A DNA stretch of 64,000 nt, taken from positions 62,001 through 126,000 of the forward strand of contig JAZDFQ010000069.1 in the NCBI GenBank assembly GCA_043807765.1. The letters run 5' to 3'. The stretch is from Stygiobacter sp043807765 (GTDB taxonomy: Bacteria; Bacteroidota; Ignavibacteria; Ignavibacteriales; Melioribacteraceae). Positions 41,301-50,147 of the stretch are shown here, in pieces (the stretch's first letter is position 1; each line of letters starts with the position of its first letter). Below the pieces are notes generated by a model. The model searched no databases. It was not told the origin of the DNA and saw nothing but the letters and a program-made list of their open reading frames with translations. The translations under genes and the position numbers were made by a program.

Positions 41301-43262
41301 TTATTTTGGCAAACGAATAATGAATGTAGTTCCTTTGTTTTCTTCGGAACGTACTTTGATAAAACCTTTGTGCAGATCGACAATTTGTTTTGCACTAACT
41401 AATCCAAAACCGGCCCCCGTAATTTGAGCTCCAGGCCGGATTACTTTTCCAAACCTTTGAAATAGATTAGGTAAATCTTTTTCCGGAATTCCAATTCCAG
41501 TATCGGTAACAGCAACTTCAATTTCTTTTCCATAATCATGAATGAAAATCGAAATTCTTCCGCCGGAGTTTGTAAATTTTACAGCATTAGAAATTATGTT
41601 TGAAAAAGCTTTCTTCAATCGTTCCCGGTCCGCGTTAATCAACAATGGTGATTCCGGAAATTCCTTTGTTAGAATTAAATTCTTGTCCTTCATCCCGGGC
41701 TCAAAACCAAGTACGGTTTTTTCTAACACGTCTACAATGTCAACACTTTCAAAGCCAAGCTCTTCATCACCAGATTCTAACTTTGAAAAATCGAGCAAAT
41801 CATTGATAAGCTTTGCAAGCCTTCTTCCTTCGGTTAGGATAATATTGCTGAATTCTTTGAGTGTATCTTTCGAAATATCCAAATCGAAATAAATTGTTTC
41901 TGCAAAACCTACTATAGACGCCAGTGGCGTACGCAATTCGTGAGATACGTTTGAAATAAATTCGCTCTTAAGTTTATTTAATTCTTCCAGAACTGTAATC
42001 TTATGTCTAGCTCGCTCTCGTTCTATTGAAATAATTCTGCCGGCTTCAATTAACTTAGCGTTTAGTTCTTTAAACTTTCTTTCATCTGTTTTTCTTCTCG
42101 TGATATTCCGGCCAATGCTCAGCATGCCGCTAACTACGCCGTCCGTAATTACCGGGCGGGCGTGGATTTCGAAAAGGACGTTTTTATCAAACCGATCTAA
42201 AAAGTTTGCTTCAAAAACAGTAATACCCGTAGACTCTAAAATTTTTGTAAATGCTTGAACTACTTTTTCTTCTTCATCTTTATCAACAAATTCTAAAAAG
42301 TGCCGCCCTATCATTTCCTCCGGAGTGTAACCAAGTGCCGTAGCCCCGCTTTTATTAACCATGCTGAAATAACCAAATCCGTTAAGAATAAATATCAAAT
42401 CGTCTGCAGTGTCAATCAACATTCTAAACCGCAATTCAGAATTTTCCATTCGTAAAAGCGTATTCTTTTCTTCAGTTATTTCTTGAATCACTCCTACTAT
42501 TCTGCTGATTTCATTATTCTTAAATATTGGGGCTCCGCTGTGACGAACCCAGTGTTCTTTTCCGTAGCGGTCTCTCATTTTATATTCGATTGAAGCTTCT
42601 TTGCCGGATCTTAATATTTTTATGAACTCCTTAAAGTCTTTAAAAAATGCCGGCGAAATTGAACGAAGCATTTTAATTTTATTTTTATAAACATCTTCCG
42701 GAGAATATCCGAACAACAACCGAACCGCTTCAGAAATAAAATTATATTTTGTTCCATCCGGACTGGTTGAATAAAGTACCGCGCTGATAGAACTCATAGT
42801 TTCTTTGAAAATACTTTGTATTTCTGCCTCGTTCGTCATCTCAACAAACAAACTATAAACGAAAGCTTCTTTTGATTTGCTGTTAAAATATGAGTCAACC
42901 CGAAACCACTTTTCCGAACCACTCTCGTGTATATATTTTAATTCATAGCCGGTGATGCTTTTTTTATTTTCCTCTACTTGAAAGAAAGGAAGTTCATCTA
43001 CAGATAATTTGCGATTATTTGAATCGTAAAATTTTGCATTAGCAAAGAAATCATAATTTGCCTTGTTGATGTCTATTCCAAGTGCTTCAGCCAGGCTTTT
43101 ACTTGCTTTAGTCGATTTAAGGATCCGACTTGAAATCAAAAGAGGTGCCATGGAATCAAAAATATCATCCGGAGACGTGTTCTCTTTTTTAGATTTCGTG
43201 TTTCCTTTTGAGGCAGTTTTAGCTTTAGGAGTGTCGATTTTCTTTTTGTTTTCGCTCTTCAT
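41301..43262 (-). CDS. Cytoplasmic PAS-domain sensor histidine kinase
   Basis: A 653-residue kinase with no membrane span. The N-terminal 30 residues are Lys-rich. Three PAS/PAC units follow: about 45-150, 160-275 (EASIEYKMRDRYGKEHWVRH) and 280-395 (FEIHARPVITDGVVSGMLSIG). A coiled linker (395-420) leads to the HisKA box SEFISNVSHELRTPLASIVGF with phospho-His. The HATPase region has LKKAFSNIISNAVKFTN, DTGIGIPEKDLPNLF and GAGFGLVSAK. It should sense a cytosolic signal and phosphorylate the adjacent NtrC-type regulator. It is the first gene of the operon. Confidence 0.94.
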   Translation of the reverse strand: MKSENKKKIDTPKAKTASKGNTKSKKENTSPDDIFDSMAPLLISSRILKSTKASKSLAEALGIDINKANYDFFANAKFYDSNNRKLSVDELPFFQVEENKKSITGYELKYIHESGSEKWFRVDSYFNSKSKEAFVYSLFVEMTNEAEIQSIFKETMSSISAVLYSTSPDGTKYNFISEAVRLLFGYSPEDVYKNKIKMLRSISPAFFKDFKEFIKILRSGKEASIEYKMRDRYGKEHWVRHSGAPIFKNNEISRIVGVIQEITEEKNTLLRMENSELRFRMLIDTADDLIFILNGFGYFSMVNKSGATALGYTPEEMIGRHFLEFVDKDEEEKVVQAFTKILESTGITVFEANFLDRFDKNVLFEIHARPVITDGVVSGMLSIGRNITRRKTDERKFKELNAKLIEAGRIISIERERARHKITVLEELNKLKSEFISNVSHELRTPLASIVGFAETIYFDLDISKDTLKEFSNIILTEGRRLAKLINDLLDFSKLESGDEELGFESVDIVDVLEKTVLGFEPGMKDKNLILTKEFPESPLLINADRERLKKAFSNIISNAVKFTNSGGRISIFIHDYGKEIEVAVTDTGIGIPEKDLPNLFQRFGKVIRPGAQITGAGFGLVSAKQIVDLHKGFIKVRSEENKGTTFIIRLPK

Positions 43263-43322
43263 CAGAAAAATGGCTGTTATTTTGAATTGAAGATAAGAAA
43301 TTCAAGTGATAAATATCATCGT

Positions 43323-44441
43323 TCACTTTCTTTTGATAATGTAGAATCCACTGGAAAACAAAAAACATAATCCGGCCGAAAAGAGCCAATAACCGCTATG
43401 CTTGTCTAGTTCTATTAATCCCGCCCCTAAGAGTGGACCTACAATTGTACCCAAACCATACATCATTATGTAATAGCTGTTTGCTTGTGCTATAAAATTT
43501 TCTTCTACATGTTCAATTGTATAGTTCAATCCGACCGTATAAAACGCTGGTACTATTCCACCAATTAGAAAGAAAACCGGAAGCAAAAAGAACATTTGAG
43601 AATTTAGTATTGGAAAAATGAAAAAGACCCCAAGTAATGCACCTATTGAAATCAGCATCCGATATTTTGAAACTCTATCAGATAAACGGCTTATTGCATA
43701 TCCAAGTATGATACCGCCAACAACAAAGGCCGCAAGAAAGAATGATACTTCGTTAGCCGAATAATTATTTCTCAATCCATAAATTGGTAAAGCAACTATT
43801 ACCGATGATTCGAACAATCCATACACAAAGGAAGACATTAATCCTATAAAAGGAATTTCGTTAATGGAGAGTTTTTCTAGTTTATGTTTTGAGTTATTTG
43901 TTTGGATTGGATCAAACAAAAAAAACTGAAAAATAAAGACTAATAGCATTATGCCGGCGCCGATAACAAAAGGGACCCAATCGCCAAACTTAATAGTCCA
44001 GATTAAAAGCGTGCCCACAGCTATGCCAATTGAGAGTAATGTTACATACAGACCAATGTTTTTACCACGATTGGTTTCGTCGCTGTAATGATTTATTGTT
44101 ACTTCCGTGGCAATAAAAACGAATGTTCCGCCAATTCCCATAAAGAACTTAACAGCAAATAAAAGGGGATAAATAAACCAGAAGATGTGTAACGCTGCTC
44201 CAATCATCCAGAGTGATAATCCAATCAGCATCGCCACTCTTATATTATATCTATCAATTATTTTTCCAGCCAATCCGGCAAACAATGCAACACTTAAATA
44301 TCCAATCATAGTTGAGGAACCAATTATCCAACTTTGCGCATGGTTCTGTTCAAGCAGAACCACAGTTACCGGAGTTACAAGTCCAAATCCGATTCCTCCT
44401 ATTCCTACACCAATTAAAGCGAGTATAAAGTTTTTGTTCAC
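43323..44441 (-). CDS. MFS transporter
   Basis: A 372-residue membrane protein with about 12 hydrophobic segments. The N-terminal helix is FILALIGVGIGGIGFGLVTPVTVV, and the loop-2/3 motif is GLAGKIIDRYNIRVAMLIGL, a clear major-facilitator motif. The centre is a charged loop (PIQTNNSKHKLEKLSINEIP). It resembles drug or YcaD-type MFS members. The substrate is unknown. It is transcribed leftward toward the histidine kinase gene. It is divergent from the U32 peptidase gene, with a 66-base spacer that must contain both promoters. Confidence 0.88.
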   Translation of the reverse strand: MNKNFILALIGVGIGGIGFGLVTPVTVVLLEQNHAQSWIIGSSTMIGYLSVALFAGLAGKIIDRYNIRVAMLIGLSLWMIGAALHIFWFIYPLLFAVKFFMGIGGTFVFIATEVTINHYSDETNRGKNIGLYVTLLSIGIAVGTLLIWTIKFGDWVPFVIGAGIMLLVFIFQFFLFDPIQTNNSKHKLEKLSINEIPFIGLMSSFVYGLFESSVIVALPIYGLRNNYSANEVSFFLAAFVVGGIILGYAISRLSDRVSKYRMLISIGALLGVFFIFPILNSQMFFLLPVFFLIGGIVPAFYTVGLNYTIEHVEENFIAQANSYYIMMYGLGTIVGPLLGAGLIELDKHSGYWLFSAGLCFLFSSGFYIIKRK

Positions 44442-44507
44442 TTAACGCTGTTTTAGTTGAGCCAAAATTAATTAAACAATATTTATTATTATTGCGCCGG
44501 AAATATT

Positions 44508-45731
44508 ATGACAATTAAAAAAGAAATAAAGAAACCGGAGTTATTGGCACCCGCCGGAAACTGGGCAATGTTGAACACCGCAATTAACAACGGCGCTGAT
44601 GCTGTTTATTTTGGTGTTAAGCAGCTAAATATGCGTGCGGCAGCGGGTAATTTTGATTTATCCGAGCTAGATGATATTGTTAATCTTTGCACCGAACACA
44701 ATGTAAAAGCTCATTTAACTCTTAATACTATAGTTTACGAAAACGAACTTGATGAGTTAGATAGTATTGTTCGCCGAGCTAAGTCTGCGGGCATTGAACT
44801 TATTATTTGCTGGGACATGTCCGTTATTCAAAAATGCTTAGAACATCAAGTTCCCTTTTGCATTAGCACGCAAGCTTCAATATCAAATTCCTCCTCTATC
44901 AAGTTTTATGAAAACATAGGCGCTTCAAGGGTTGTTCTAGCTAGAGAATGTACACTTGATAAGATTCGCGAAATAAAAAGTAAGGCAAAAATTGAAATTG
45001 AAACTTTTGTTCATGGCGCTATGTGCGTTGCTATTAGCGGAAGATGTTTTATGAGTCACGAGTTGTTTGGCAAAAGCGCAAACCGTGGCGAATGTCTTCA
45101 GCCATGCAGAAGAGAGTTTGAAGTTATCGACAGTGACCAGGGTGGTTCCTTGGTTTTGGGAGAAGATTATGTAATGTCACCAAAAGATCTTTGTACTATT
45201 GAGATAATTGATCAATTGATAGATGCCGGAATAGACTTGCTTAAAATTGAAGGAAGAAAAAGAGCTCCGGAGTATATCGCAAAAGTTGTTTCTACTTATA
45301 GAAAAGCGATTGATCTTTATGCCGAAGGAAAACTTACACAAGAATTAAAAATGCACTTTGTTGAGGAGTTGAAAAAGGTTTATAACCGCGGATTCTCTAC
45401 TGGATTTTATTTAGGAACACCGTCAACACAAGATTTTGCAAATATTTATGGAAGTGCCGCAAGCACAAAAAAATCATACGTTGGCAAGGTTGTAAATTAT
45501 TACAAAAAGAGTAATGTTGTTTCTGTTAAGTTAGAGGCCGATTCCTTAAAGTTAGGCGAAACTATTTACATCATTGGCAATACTACCGGTGTAATTGAAA
45601 AGAAACTGGATCAGTTAATGCTTGATGAAATGGTTGTCGAAATTGGGGAGAAGGGGATGGAAATCACTTTCAAATGTTACGAGCTTATCAGACCTAACGA
45701 TAAAATTTATAAGGTAATTCCTTCCACATGA
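44508..45731 (+). CDS. U32 family peptidase (TrhP/RlhA-type)
   Basis: A 407-residue protein. Start LLAPAGNWAMLNTAINNGADAVYFGVK is the U32 N-terminal TIM-barrel opening. The diagnostic block is ETFVHGAMCVAISGRCFMSHELFGKSANRGECLQPCRREF, whose Cys residues probably bind an Fe-S cluster. KDLCTIEIIDQLIDAGIDLLKIEGRKR follows, with a C-terminal beta-barrel-like part near 330-407. Proteins of this type include E. coli TrhP (tRNA U34 hydroxylation) and RlhA (23S rRNA C2501 hydroxylation); the family name peptidase is historical. Which RNA is modified here is undetermined. Confidence 0.88.
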   Translation: MTIKKEIKKPELLAPAGNWAMLNTAINNGADAVYFGVKQLNMRAAAGNFDLSELDDIVNLCTEHNVKAHLTLNTIVYENELDELDSIVRRAKSAGIELIICWDMSVIQKCLEHQVPFCISTQASISNSSSIKFYENIGASRVVLARECTLDKIREIKSKAKIEIETFVHGAMCVAISGRCFMSHELFGKSANRGECLQPCRREFEVIDSDQGGSLVLGEDYVMSPKDLCTIEIIDQLIDAGIDLLKIEGRKRAPEYIAKVVSTYRKAIDLYAEGKLTQELKMHFVEELKKVYNRGFSTGFYLGTPSTQDFANIYGSAASTKKSYVGKVVNYYKKSNVVSVKLEADSLKLGETIYIIGNTTGVIEKKLDQLMLDEMVVEIGEKGMEITFKCYELIRPNDKIYKVIPST

Positions 45732-45734
45732 TAA

Positions 45735-46100
45735 TCATTTCCAAGTAAGCTTTGGCTTACCCGAGTTAAAACTTTCAACTGCATCATGTAAGTTCGCGAA
45801 TATCTTAAACACTTTATCCATGCGTGTTAAAACAAAGACCAGAGAGGGCATTTCTTTATTATAAACTAATCTCAAATCTCCATTCAACGAGTTAACTCGT
45901 TTCAATAAAGCGACCATGGCTCCAAGAAATGTAGAGTCAATATATTCACATATACTCAAATCTATAACGAGTTTGCTTGTTCCGGCCGAGATAATTTCGG
46001 TTGCAAATTCTTTGAAATTTACTGCTTTGGCTAATGTAGCTCGTGTAAGATATACATGAACAATTCCGATATCGCCTATCTTTTCTGATTTGAAATCCAT
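45735..46100 (-). CDS. STAS-domain protein, second copy
   Basis: A 121-residue STAS protein like that at 39526. The core LVIDLSICEYIDSTFLGAMVALLKRV has the same D-S-T motif, followed by LVFVLTRMDKVFKIFANLHDAVESF. It is convergent with the U32 peptidase gene (3-base gap). No PP2C or kinase is adjacent, so it may share the phosphatase at 38345. The reading frame ends in SGKPKLTWK, slightly longer than its sibling. Confidence 0.85.
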   Translation of the reverse strand: MDFKSEKIGDIGIVHVYLTRATLAKAVNFKEFATEIISAGTSKLVIDLSICEYIDSTFLGAMVALLKRVNSLNGDLRLVYNKEMPSLVFVLTRMDKVFKIFANLHDAVESFNSGKPKLTWK

Positions 46101-46446
46101 GCGCTGATAAAAAGCCCATCTATTGATAAATTTTGTTGAGAAATATAGGCAATAATAAGGTTAATAGAAACCGGCTGAAAAAGTACATCGTTTTCATGAA
46201 AAATAATTTAAGCGTGTTTTTGGTATTCTTTAAAAAGAAGAAGGCGAAGGACCTTCAAAAACTTTTTTCCCTTCGCCAATCTTAAGGACGGAGTCCGTTG
46301 TGTGTGTGCCTATATAGTCGCAACGAATGTGCCAAAAAGTAAAGCTAAATAAGTTCGCTTAATTGCTTGTTTTACGGGTATGAAATTAAAGTAGTCTTTT
46401 CCGGTGCGAATATTTTTCGCCTCCTCTGCATATAATGCGTCTCGCG
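46101..46446. other. Intergenic region with hairpin
   Basis: About 345 bases between the STAS gene and the DUF5683-like gene. GGCGAAGG (46243-46250) pairs with CCTTCGCC (46270-46277) across a 19-base loop; on the minus strand it leads into TTCTTCTTTTT, so it may terminate the leftward gene string that ends at 46447. A small palindrome ACGGAGTCCGT lies near 46288. No convincing ORF or known RNA was recognised. Confidence 0.5.
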
Positions 46447-47250
46447 TCATAGAGGAATGCGCAATGAAAAATTCAGCTCTTCCTTGCTAGCAGAAATAGG
46501 AGTGGTATTAAGCAATTCGGTTTCGGGAAGCGAGTTGCTAAAAAAATGCAAATCGAGCTGGGAGTAAAGCCAAATTACTAAATATGAGGCTATAAAAAGA
46601 TTTCTACTTTTATATGATGAATTATAAGCGGAATATTTTTGAGAGATAAGCGATTTGTTGGTTTCTTTTAAATATGCATCCTCTTTTTTATTTGTTTCAA
46701 GTGCATAGTAAGTCATTAAACCAATATTTGCTGTAGAGAGTGTTGTAAGAATCCATCCTTTAATAGATTGATTAACGGTCAGATGTCCCCATCCCGGTAC
46801 TAAAATATTTTTAACCGCGGCTTGCTTAAATAATTTTTGCCGATCATAAAAAAATTGTGGGATCTTTGCTAAAGAATCTTGCTTTGCAATTTCATTATCC
46901 GGCGGCCTAGCAAATTCTCTCTTAACTTGATCGAACAAGTCATAAAAACGAGGATTATACAAATCGTGATCAAGCATGAACGAGTTCTTCAGCACTAGTA
47001 TACTTACAAAAGATTTTTTTGTTTGATCTTCGTTTTGAAAATAAAAGAAGGAAACGGCTCTCATCAGATAAACATCAACTTTAAGAGAATCGCTAATGTC
47101 AGCTTGGATTGCAATATCGTTAGAAACTTGTAAAACCTTTTCATACTCAAAATCATCGAATAGCTTTTTAATTCTTGCATAAGTAGATTCTTGCGCAAAT
47201 GAATATGACGCTGCAAGTAATAGAACGATAAGAATTTTATATTTCATCAC
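46447..47250 (-). CDS. DUF5683-like exported membrane protein
   Basis: A 267-residue protein with a signal peptide ending SYSFAQ near residue 19. The first 110 mature residues are helical, TPR-like (YARIKKLFDDFEYEKVLQVSND). Then comes a segment VKNILVPGWGHLTVNQSIKGWILTTL with P-G-W-G-(H/Q), the hallmark of DUF5683-type membrane domains, followed by hydrophobic spans to about residue 235. The function is unknown. It overlaps the kelch gene at TGATG and is last gene of the leftward string starting at the six-repeat lipoprotein. Confidence 0.7.
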   Translation of the reverse strand: MMKYKILIVLLLAASYSFAQESTYARIKKLFDDFEYEKVLQVSNDIAIQADISDSLKVDVYLMRAVSFFYFQNEDQTKKSFVSILVLKNSFMLDHDLYNPRFYDLFDQVKREFARPPDNEIAKQDSLAKIPQFFYDRQKLFKQAAVKNILVPGWGHLTVNQSIKGWILTTLSTANIGLMTYYALETNKKEDAYLKETNKSLISQKYSAYNSSYKSRNLFIASYLVIWLYSQLDLHFFSNSLPETELLNTTPISASKEELNFSLRIPL

Positions 47251-48527
47251 TTGAGTAATATCATTTTTATTGTCTGAACAGTGTTTTCGGCTCGCAACTG
47301 AGCAAAATATATTCCGGAGGGCAAATTGGTGTTCACCTCACTATTGTTGATTGAGAACGAAGTCTGATAAACTCCCGGTTGTTTATATTCATTAACTAAT
47401 GTGGAAATCTCTTTACCTAGAACATCAAATATTTTTAAACTGACATGTGTTGCTTTTGGAAGATGGAACGAAATAGTCGTGCTCGGATTAAATGGATTAG
47501 GATAATTCTGATTTAACTTAAAATCAGCTGGTAATGAATTATTTTTTACGTCTGTTACACCAAAAAGAAATTCTACGTATGGAACGACTTTTCCTTTTAC
47601 GTCCTTTCCACCGAACACAGCAACAACACTACCCTTGTAATTCACCGCCATTAAATTAGTTCTTGCATAGTTTAGCGGAGTAAAGCTATTAATTCTTAAT
47701 GATCCGTCGGGGTTAACAAATATTTCTTCTACTGTATTTAATGCCGGATTAGTTTCGTTATATCCGCCAATAACAAAGCCTCTCTTTGCAGCGGGATTAT
47801 AAACAGCAGAGCCGCCTGCACGCGGTTGTAATAATTTATCCGGTAAATCACCCAACTTCTGAGTTGGAATATTAAATTTTTGAATTTTATCAATAACACC
47901 ATTAATAGCACCTCCAAACACATAGATGTTTTCATCAACTATAAAAGTTGTTCTCTGACGCGGTTTATCTTCTGAAGTATAATCATATTTGATTGAGACC
48001 TTTTTTGTTATCAAATCATACGAAGTGATGTAGGATATCTTTCCCTGTGCCGGATTAGGTGAACCACCAATTATATATAAAACATCCCCAACTACATGCC
48101 CGGTAGAAAAAGATCTTCCAAAGTCTATGTTTGAATCAAAAGAATCGGGTGTAATTCCTTCTGCAAAATCCCAAGATTCAAGCGCGGTTTTGTTTTGCGA
48201 TGTTTCAAGCGCGCCCCCAAAATAAACAGAACTTCCCCCCCAAGTATCCGCAACAAACTGCTGACGCGGCTGAAGCATGTGTCCTACAATTTTCCAACTA
48301 TCTTTCTCAACGTTGTATTCTTGAATCCAGTCTACCGTTTGCTGTAGTGAGTCGGAATAACCTCCGAATATGTAAACTTTGTTTCCCTGCGCCGCTATAT
48401 CATAGACTACCTGCCCGCCCCAAACCGGATAGGGCATTTTATGAATCGCAACCTGCCATGTAGGCTGACCTTGAATAACATGCGTAACTCCCCATATACA
48501 AAGTATAAGCAATAGTCTAATTTTCAT
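47247..48527 (-). CDS. Kelch-repeat secreted protein with T9SS tail
   Basis: A 426-residue protein with a signal peptide ending VIQGQ. Kelch-type blades repeat the G-G pairs: VYIFGGYSDS, SVYFGGALETS, LYIIGGSPN, IYVFGGAING, GFVIGGYNETN and VAVFGGKDV. A six-bladed propeller is therefore likely, binding glycans or proteins. The C-terminal T9SS tail is LNQNYPNPFNPSTTISFHLP with VLGKEISTLVNE. It lies just downstream of the kinase gene with a 42-base gap. It is the only member of this string with a T9SS tail. Confidence 0.9.
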   Translation of the reverse strand: MKIRLLLILCIWGVTHVIQGQPTWQVAIHKMPYPVWGGQVVYDIAAQGNKVYIFGGYSDSLQQTVDWIQEYNVEKDSWKIVGHMLQPRQQFVADTWGGSSVYFGGALETSQNKTALESWDFAEGITPDSFDSNIDFGRSFSTGHVVGDVLYIIGGSPNPAQGKISYITSYDLITKKVSIKYDYTSEDKPRQRTTFIVDENIYVFGGAINGVIDKIQKFNIPTQKLGDLPDKLLQPRAGGSAVYNPAAKRGFVIGGYNETNPALNTVEEIFVNPDGSLRINSFTPLNYARTNLMAVNYKGSVVAVFGGKDVKGKVVPYVEFLFGVTDVKNNSLPADFKLNQNYPNPFNPSTTISFHLPKATHVSLKIFDVLGKEISTLVNEYKQPGVYQTSFSINNSEVNTNLPSGIYFAQLRAENTVQTIKMILLK

Positions 48528-48569
48528 TTTCTAAACACTTTTTATATTGAGCGGTCAATTATTATACCA

Positions 48570-50147
48570 TCATTTTTTAAAAGGTAAATGAAGTCTAATT
48601 GTGTCTCCGGCCTTAACATAAAAGGATGTATCAATATCCTTAAAGCCTTCTTTTGTTAATCTAACATTAATGCCACCAGGCTGAACTTTTACTAATCTAG
48701 TTGGAGAATAGCCGATAAGATTGTTATTAATGAATACTTTTCCAGATGGGCGAGTATCGCAACTAATATAGCCAACCATAGAATCCATGTTGAAACGAAA
48801 CGGCAGTATTTCGCTAGGTTTTATTTCAATCTGTGTAGTATAAGGTGGATATTCCGGATGCAGCAACCTTAAGCTATGCGTTCCCTCTTCCAGCCTAATC
48901 GGCTTATCAATCGGAGTTGTTATAATCTCTTCTCCATCAATAATAACCTTTGTTCCAACGTTACACCTTATATCAAAAGAACCAAACCTTATTGGTTTAT
49001 TCGGTTGAGTGTTATTATTCTGTTCAACATTATTTTGTGTTTGATTTGAATCAGCGAGTTTATCAATTAATGGTTTATTAAGAGTGTTGGTATCAACTTG
49101 TTCTTTGTTTTGAATGGAGGAATCGTTTTGATTTAAAGGCTCGTTTTCTTGTTGAGTCGGATTTTGTAAAGCAGTATTTGTGTTGGCGGGTTGATCCGTT
49201 TTATCCATAAAAGAAATGATTCCCCACGCGGATAGAATTACTACAACAGTAACTATTGCGGCAATTACTTTTATTTTATTTTTTTGTTGAGACGGCTCTT
49301 CTGCTTTAATTACTATAGTTGGCTGTTCTATAGAAATACCAAGATCGTTCAGCGCTTCTAGTGCGGTTGTGTATCTGTCTTTAGGATTCTTTCTAATTAG
49401 GTGATAAACAACGTCTTGTATTTTTTGTTCTTGATCAGGCAGCCCCTTGGAAATTACGCTCTCATCAAAAGCCATAATTTCATTGAGGGTTAAGTTTACA
49501 TTCTCTTTTAAAAACGGATTCTTACCGGTGAAAATTTCGTATATCACAATTCCGGCAGAGAACAAATCGCTTTGAGCATTTAATTTGGCGCCGCGAACTT
49601 GTTCCGGACTCATGTAACTCGGTGTTCCTACTATGGAATAGGGATTAGTAACAAAGTTGTCTTCTGCTGAAAGGGCTAATCCAAAATCTCCGATTTTTAA
49701 GTTGAGGCTGTTATCAACAAAAATATTTTCCGGTTTTATATCGCGATGAATTATTTGGCATTGGTGAGCATAGTATAATCCCTTTAACAGCTGAACCATT
49801 AAATGATTTTTTTGTTCTAAACTAATTTGCTGCTGTTTTAAGAGTTTACGAAGCGATACACCCTCGATGTATTCAAAAGAAATATAAAAATACTCTTTGA
49901 ACATACCGAAATCGAGAACCTTAATAATATGCGGGCTATCGAGCTGAGCTAAAATTTTTGCTTCCCGCTTAAAGCGTTCAACAAGTGCTTGATCTGAAAT
50001 TTTTTGCGTGTTGAGTACTTTTAAAATTATTTTCTTACTGAGGTAAATGTGATTGGCAAGAAAAACGGCAGCGTGCTCATCTTTTTTAAGTACATCGATG
50101 ATCTGAAATTTTTCAAATAGTATCTCGGAGCTCAGACCGGTCATCAT
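48570..50147 (-). CDS. Membrane Ser/Thr protein kinase with PEGA domains
   Basis: A 525-residue protein. The Hanks-type kinase domain spans about 10-270, with catalytic IIHRDIKPENIF, LKIGDFGLAL (DFG) and GTPSYMSPEQVRG. The Gly-rich loop is poor (KKDEHAAVFLAN). One transmembrane helix follows (IKVIAAIVTVVVILSAWGII), then an Asn/Gln-rich linker. Two PEGA-like beta modules lie at the C-terminus (IRCNVGTKVIIDGEEIITTP and YISCDTRPSGKVFINNNLIGY). It overlaps the sigma-54 activator gene by 4 bases (ATGA). Extracellular PEGA modules may sense cell-wall state. Substrate is unknown. Confidence 0.92.
   Translation of the reverse strand: MMTGLSSEILFEKFQIIDVLKKDEHAAVFLANHIYLSKKIILKVLNTQKISDQALVERFKREAKILAQLDSPHIIKVLDFGMFKEYFYISFEYIEGVSLRKLLKQQQISLEQKNHLMVQLLKGLYYAHQCQIIHRDIKPENIFVDNSLNLKIGDFGLALSAEDNFVTNPYSIVGTPSYMSPEQVRGAKLNAQSDLFSAGIVIYEIFTGKNPFLKENVNLTLNEIMAFDESVISKGLPDQEQKIQDVVYHLIRKNPKDRYTTALEALNDLGISIEQPTIVIKAEEPSQQKNKIKVIAAIVTVVVILSAWGIISFMDKTDQPANTNTALQNPTQQENEPLNQNDSSIQNKEQVDTNTLNKPLIDKLADSNQTQNNVEQNNNTQPNKPIRFGSFDIRCNVGTKVIIDGEEIITTPIDKPIRLEEGTHSLRLLHPEYPPYTTQIEIKPSEILPFRFNMDSMVGYISCDTRPSGKVFINNNLIGYSPTRLVKVQPGGINVRLTKEGFKDIDTSFYVKAGDTIRLHLPFKK

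Noticed and set aside
44508..45731. Collagenase call for the U32 protein
   Set aside because: The name is historical; the Cys block and architecture fit RNA-modifying TrhP/RlhA-type proteins better.
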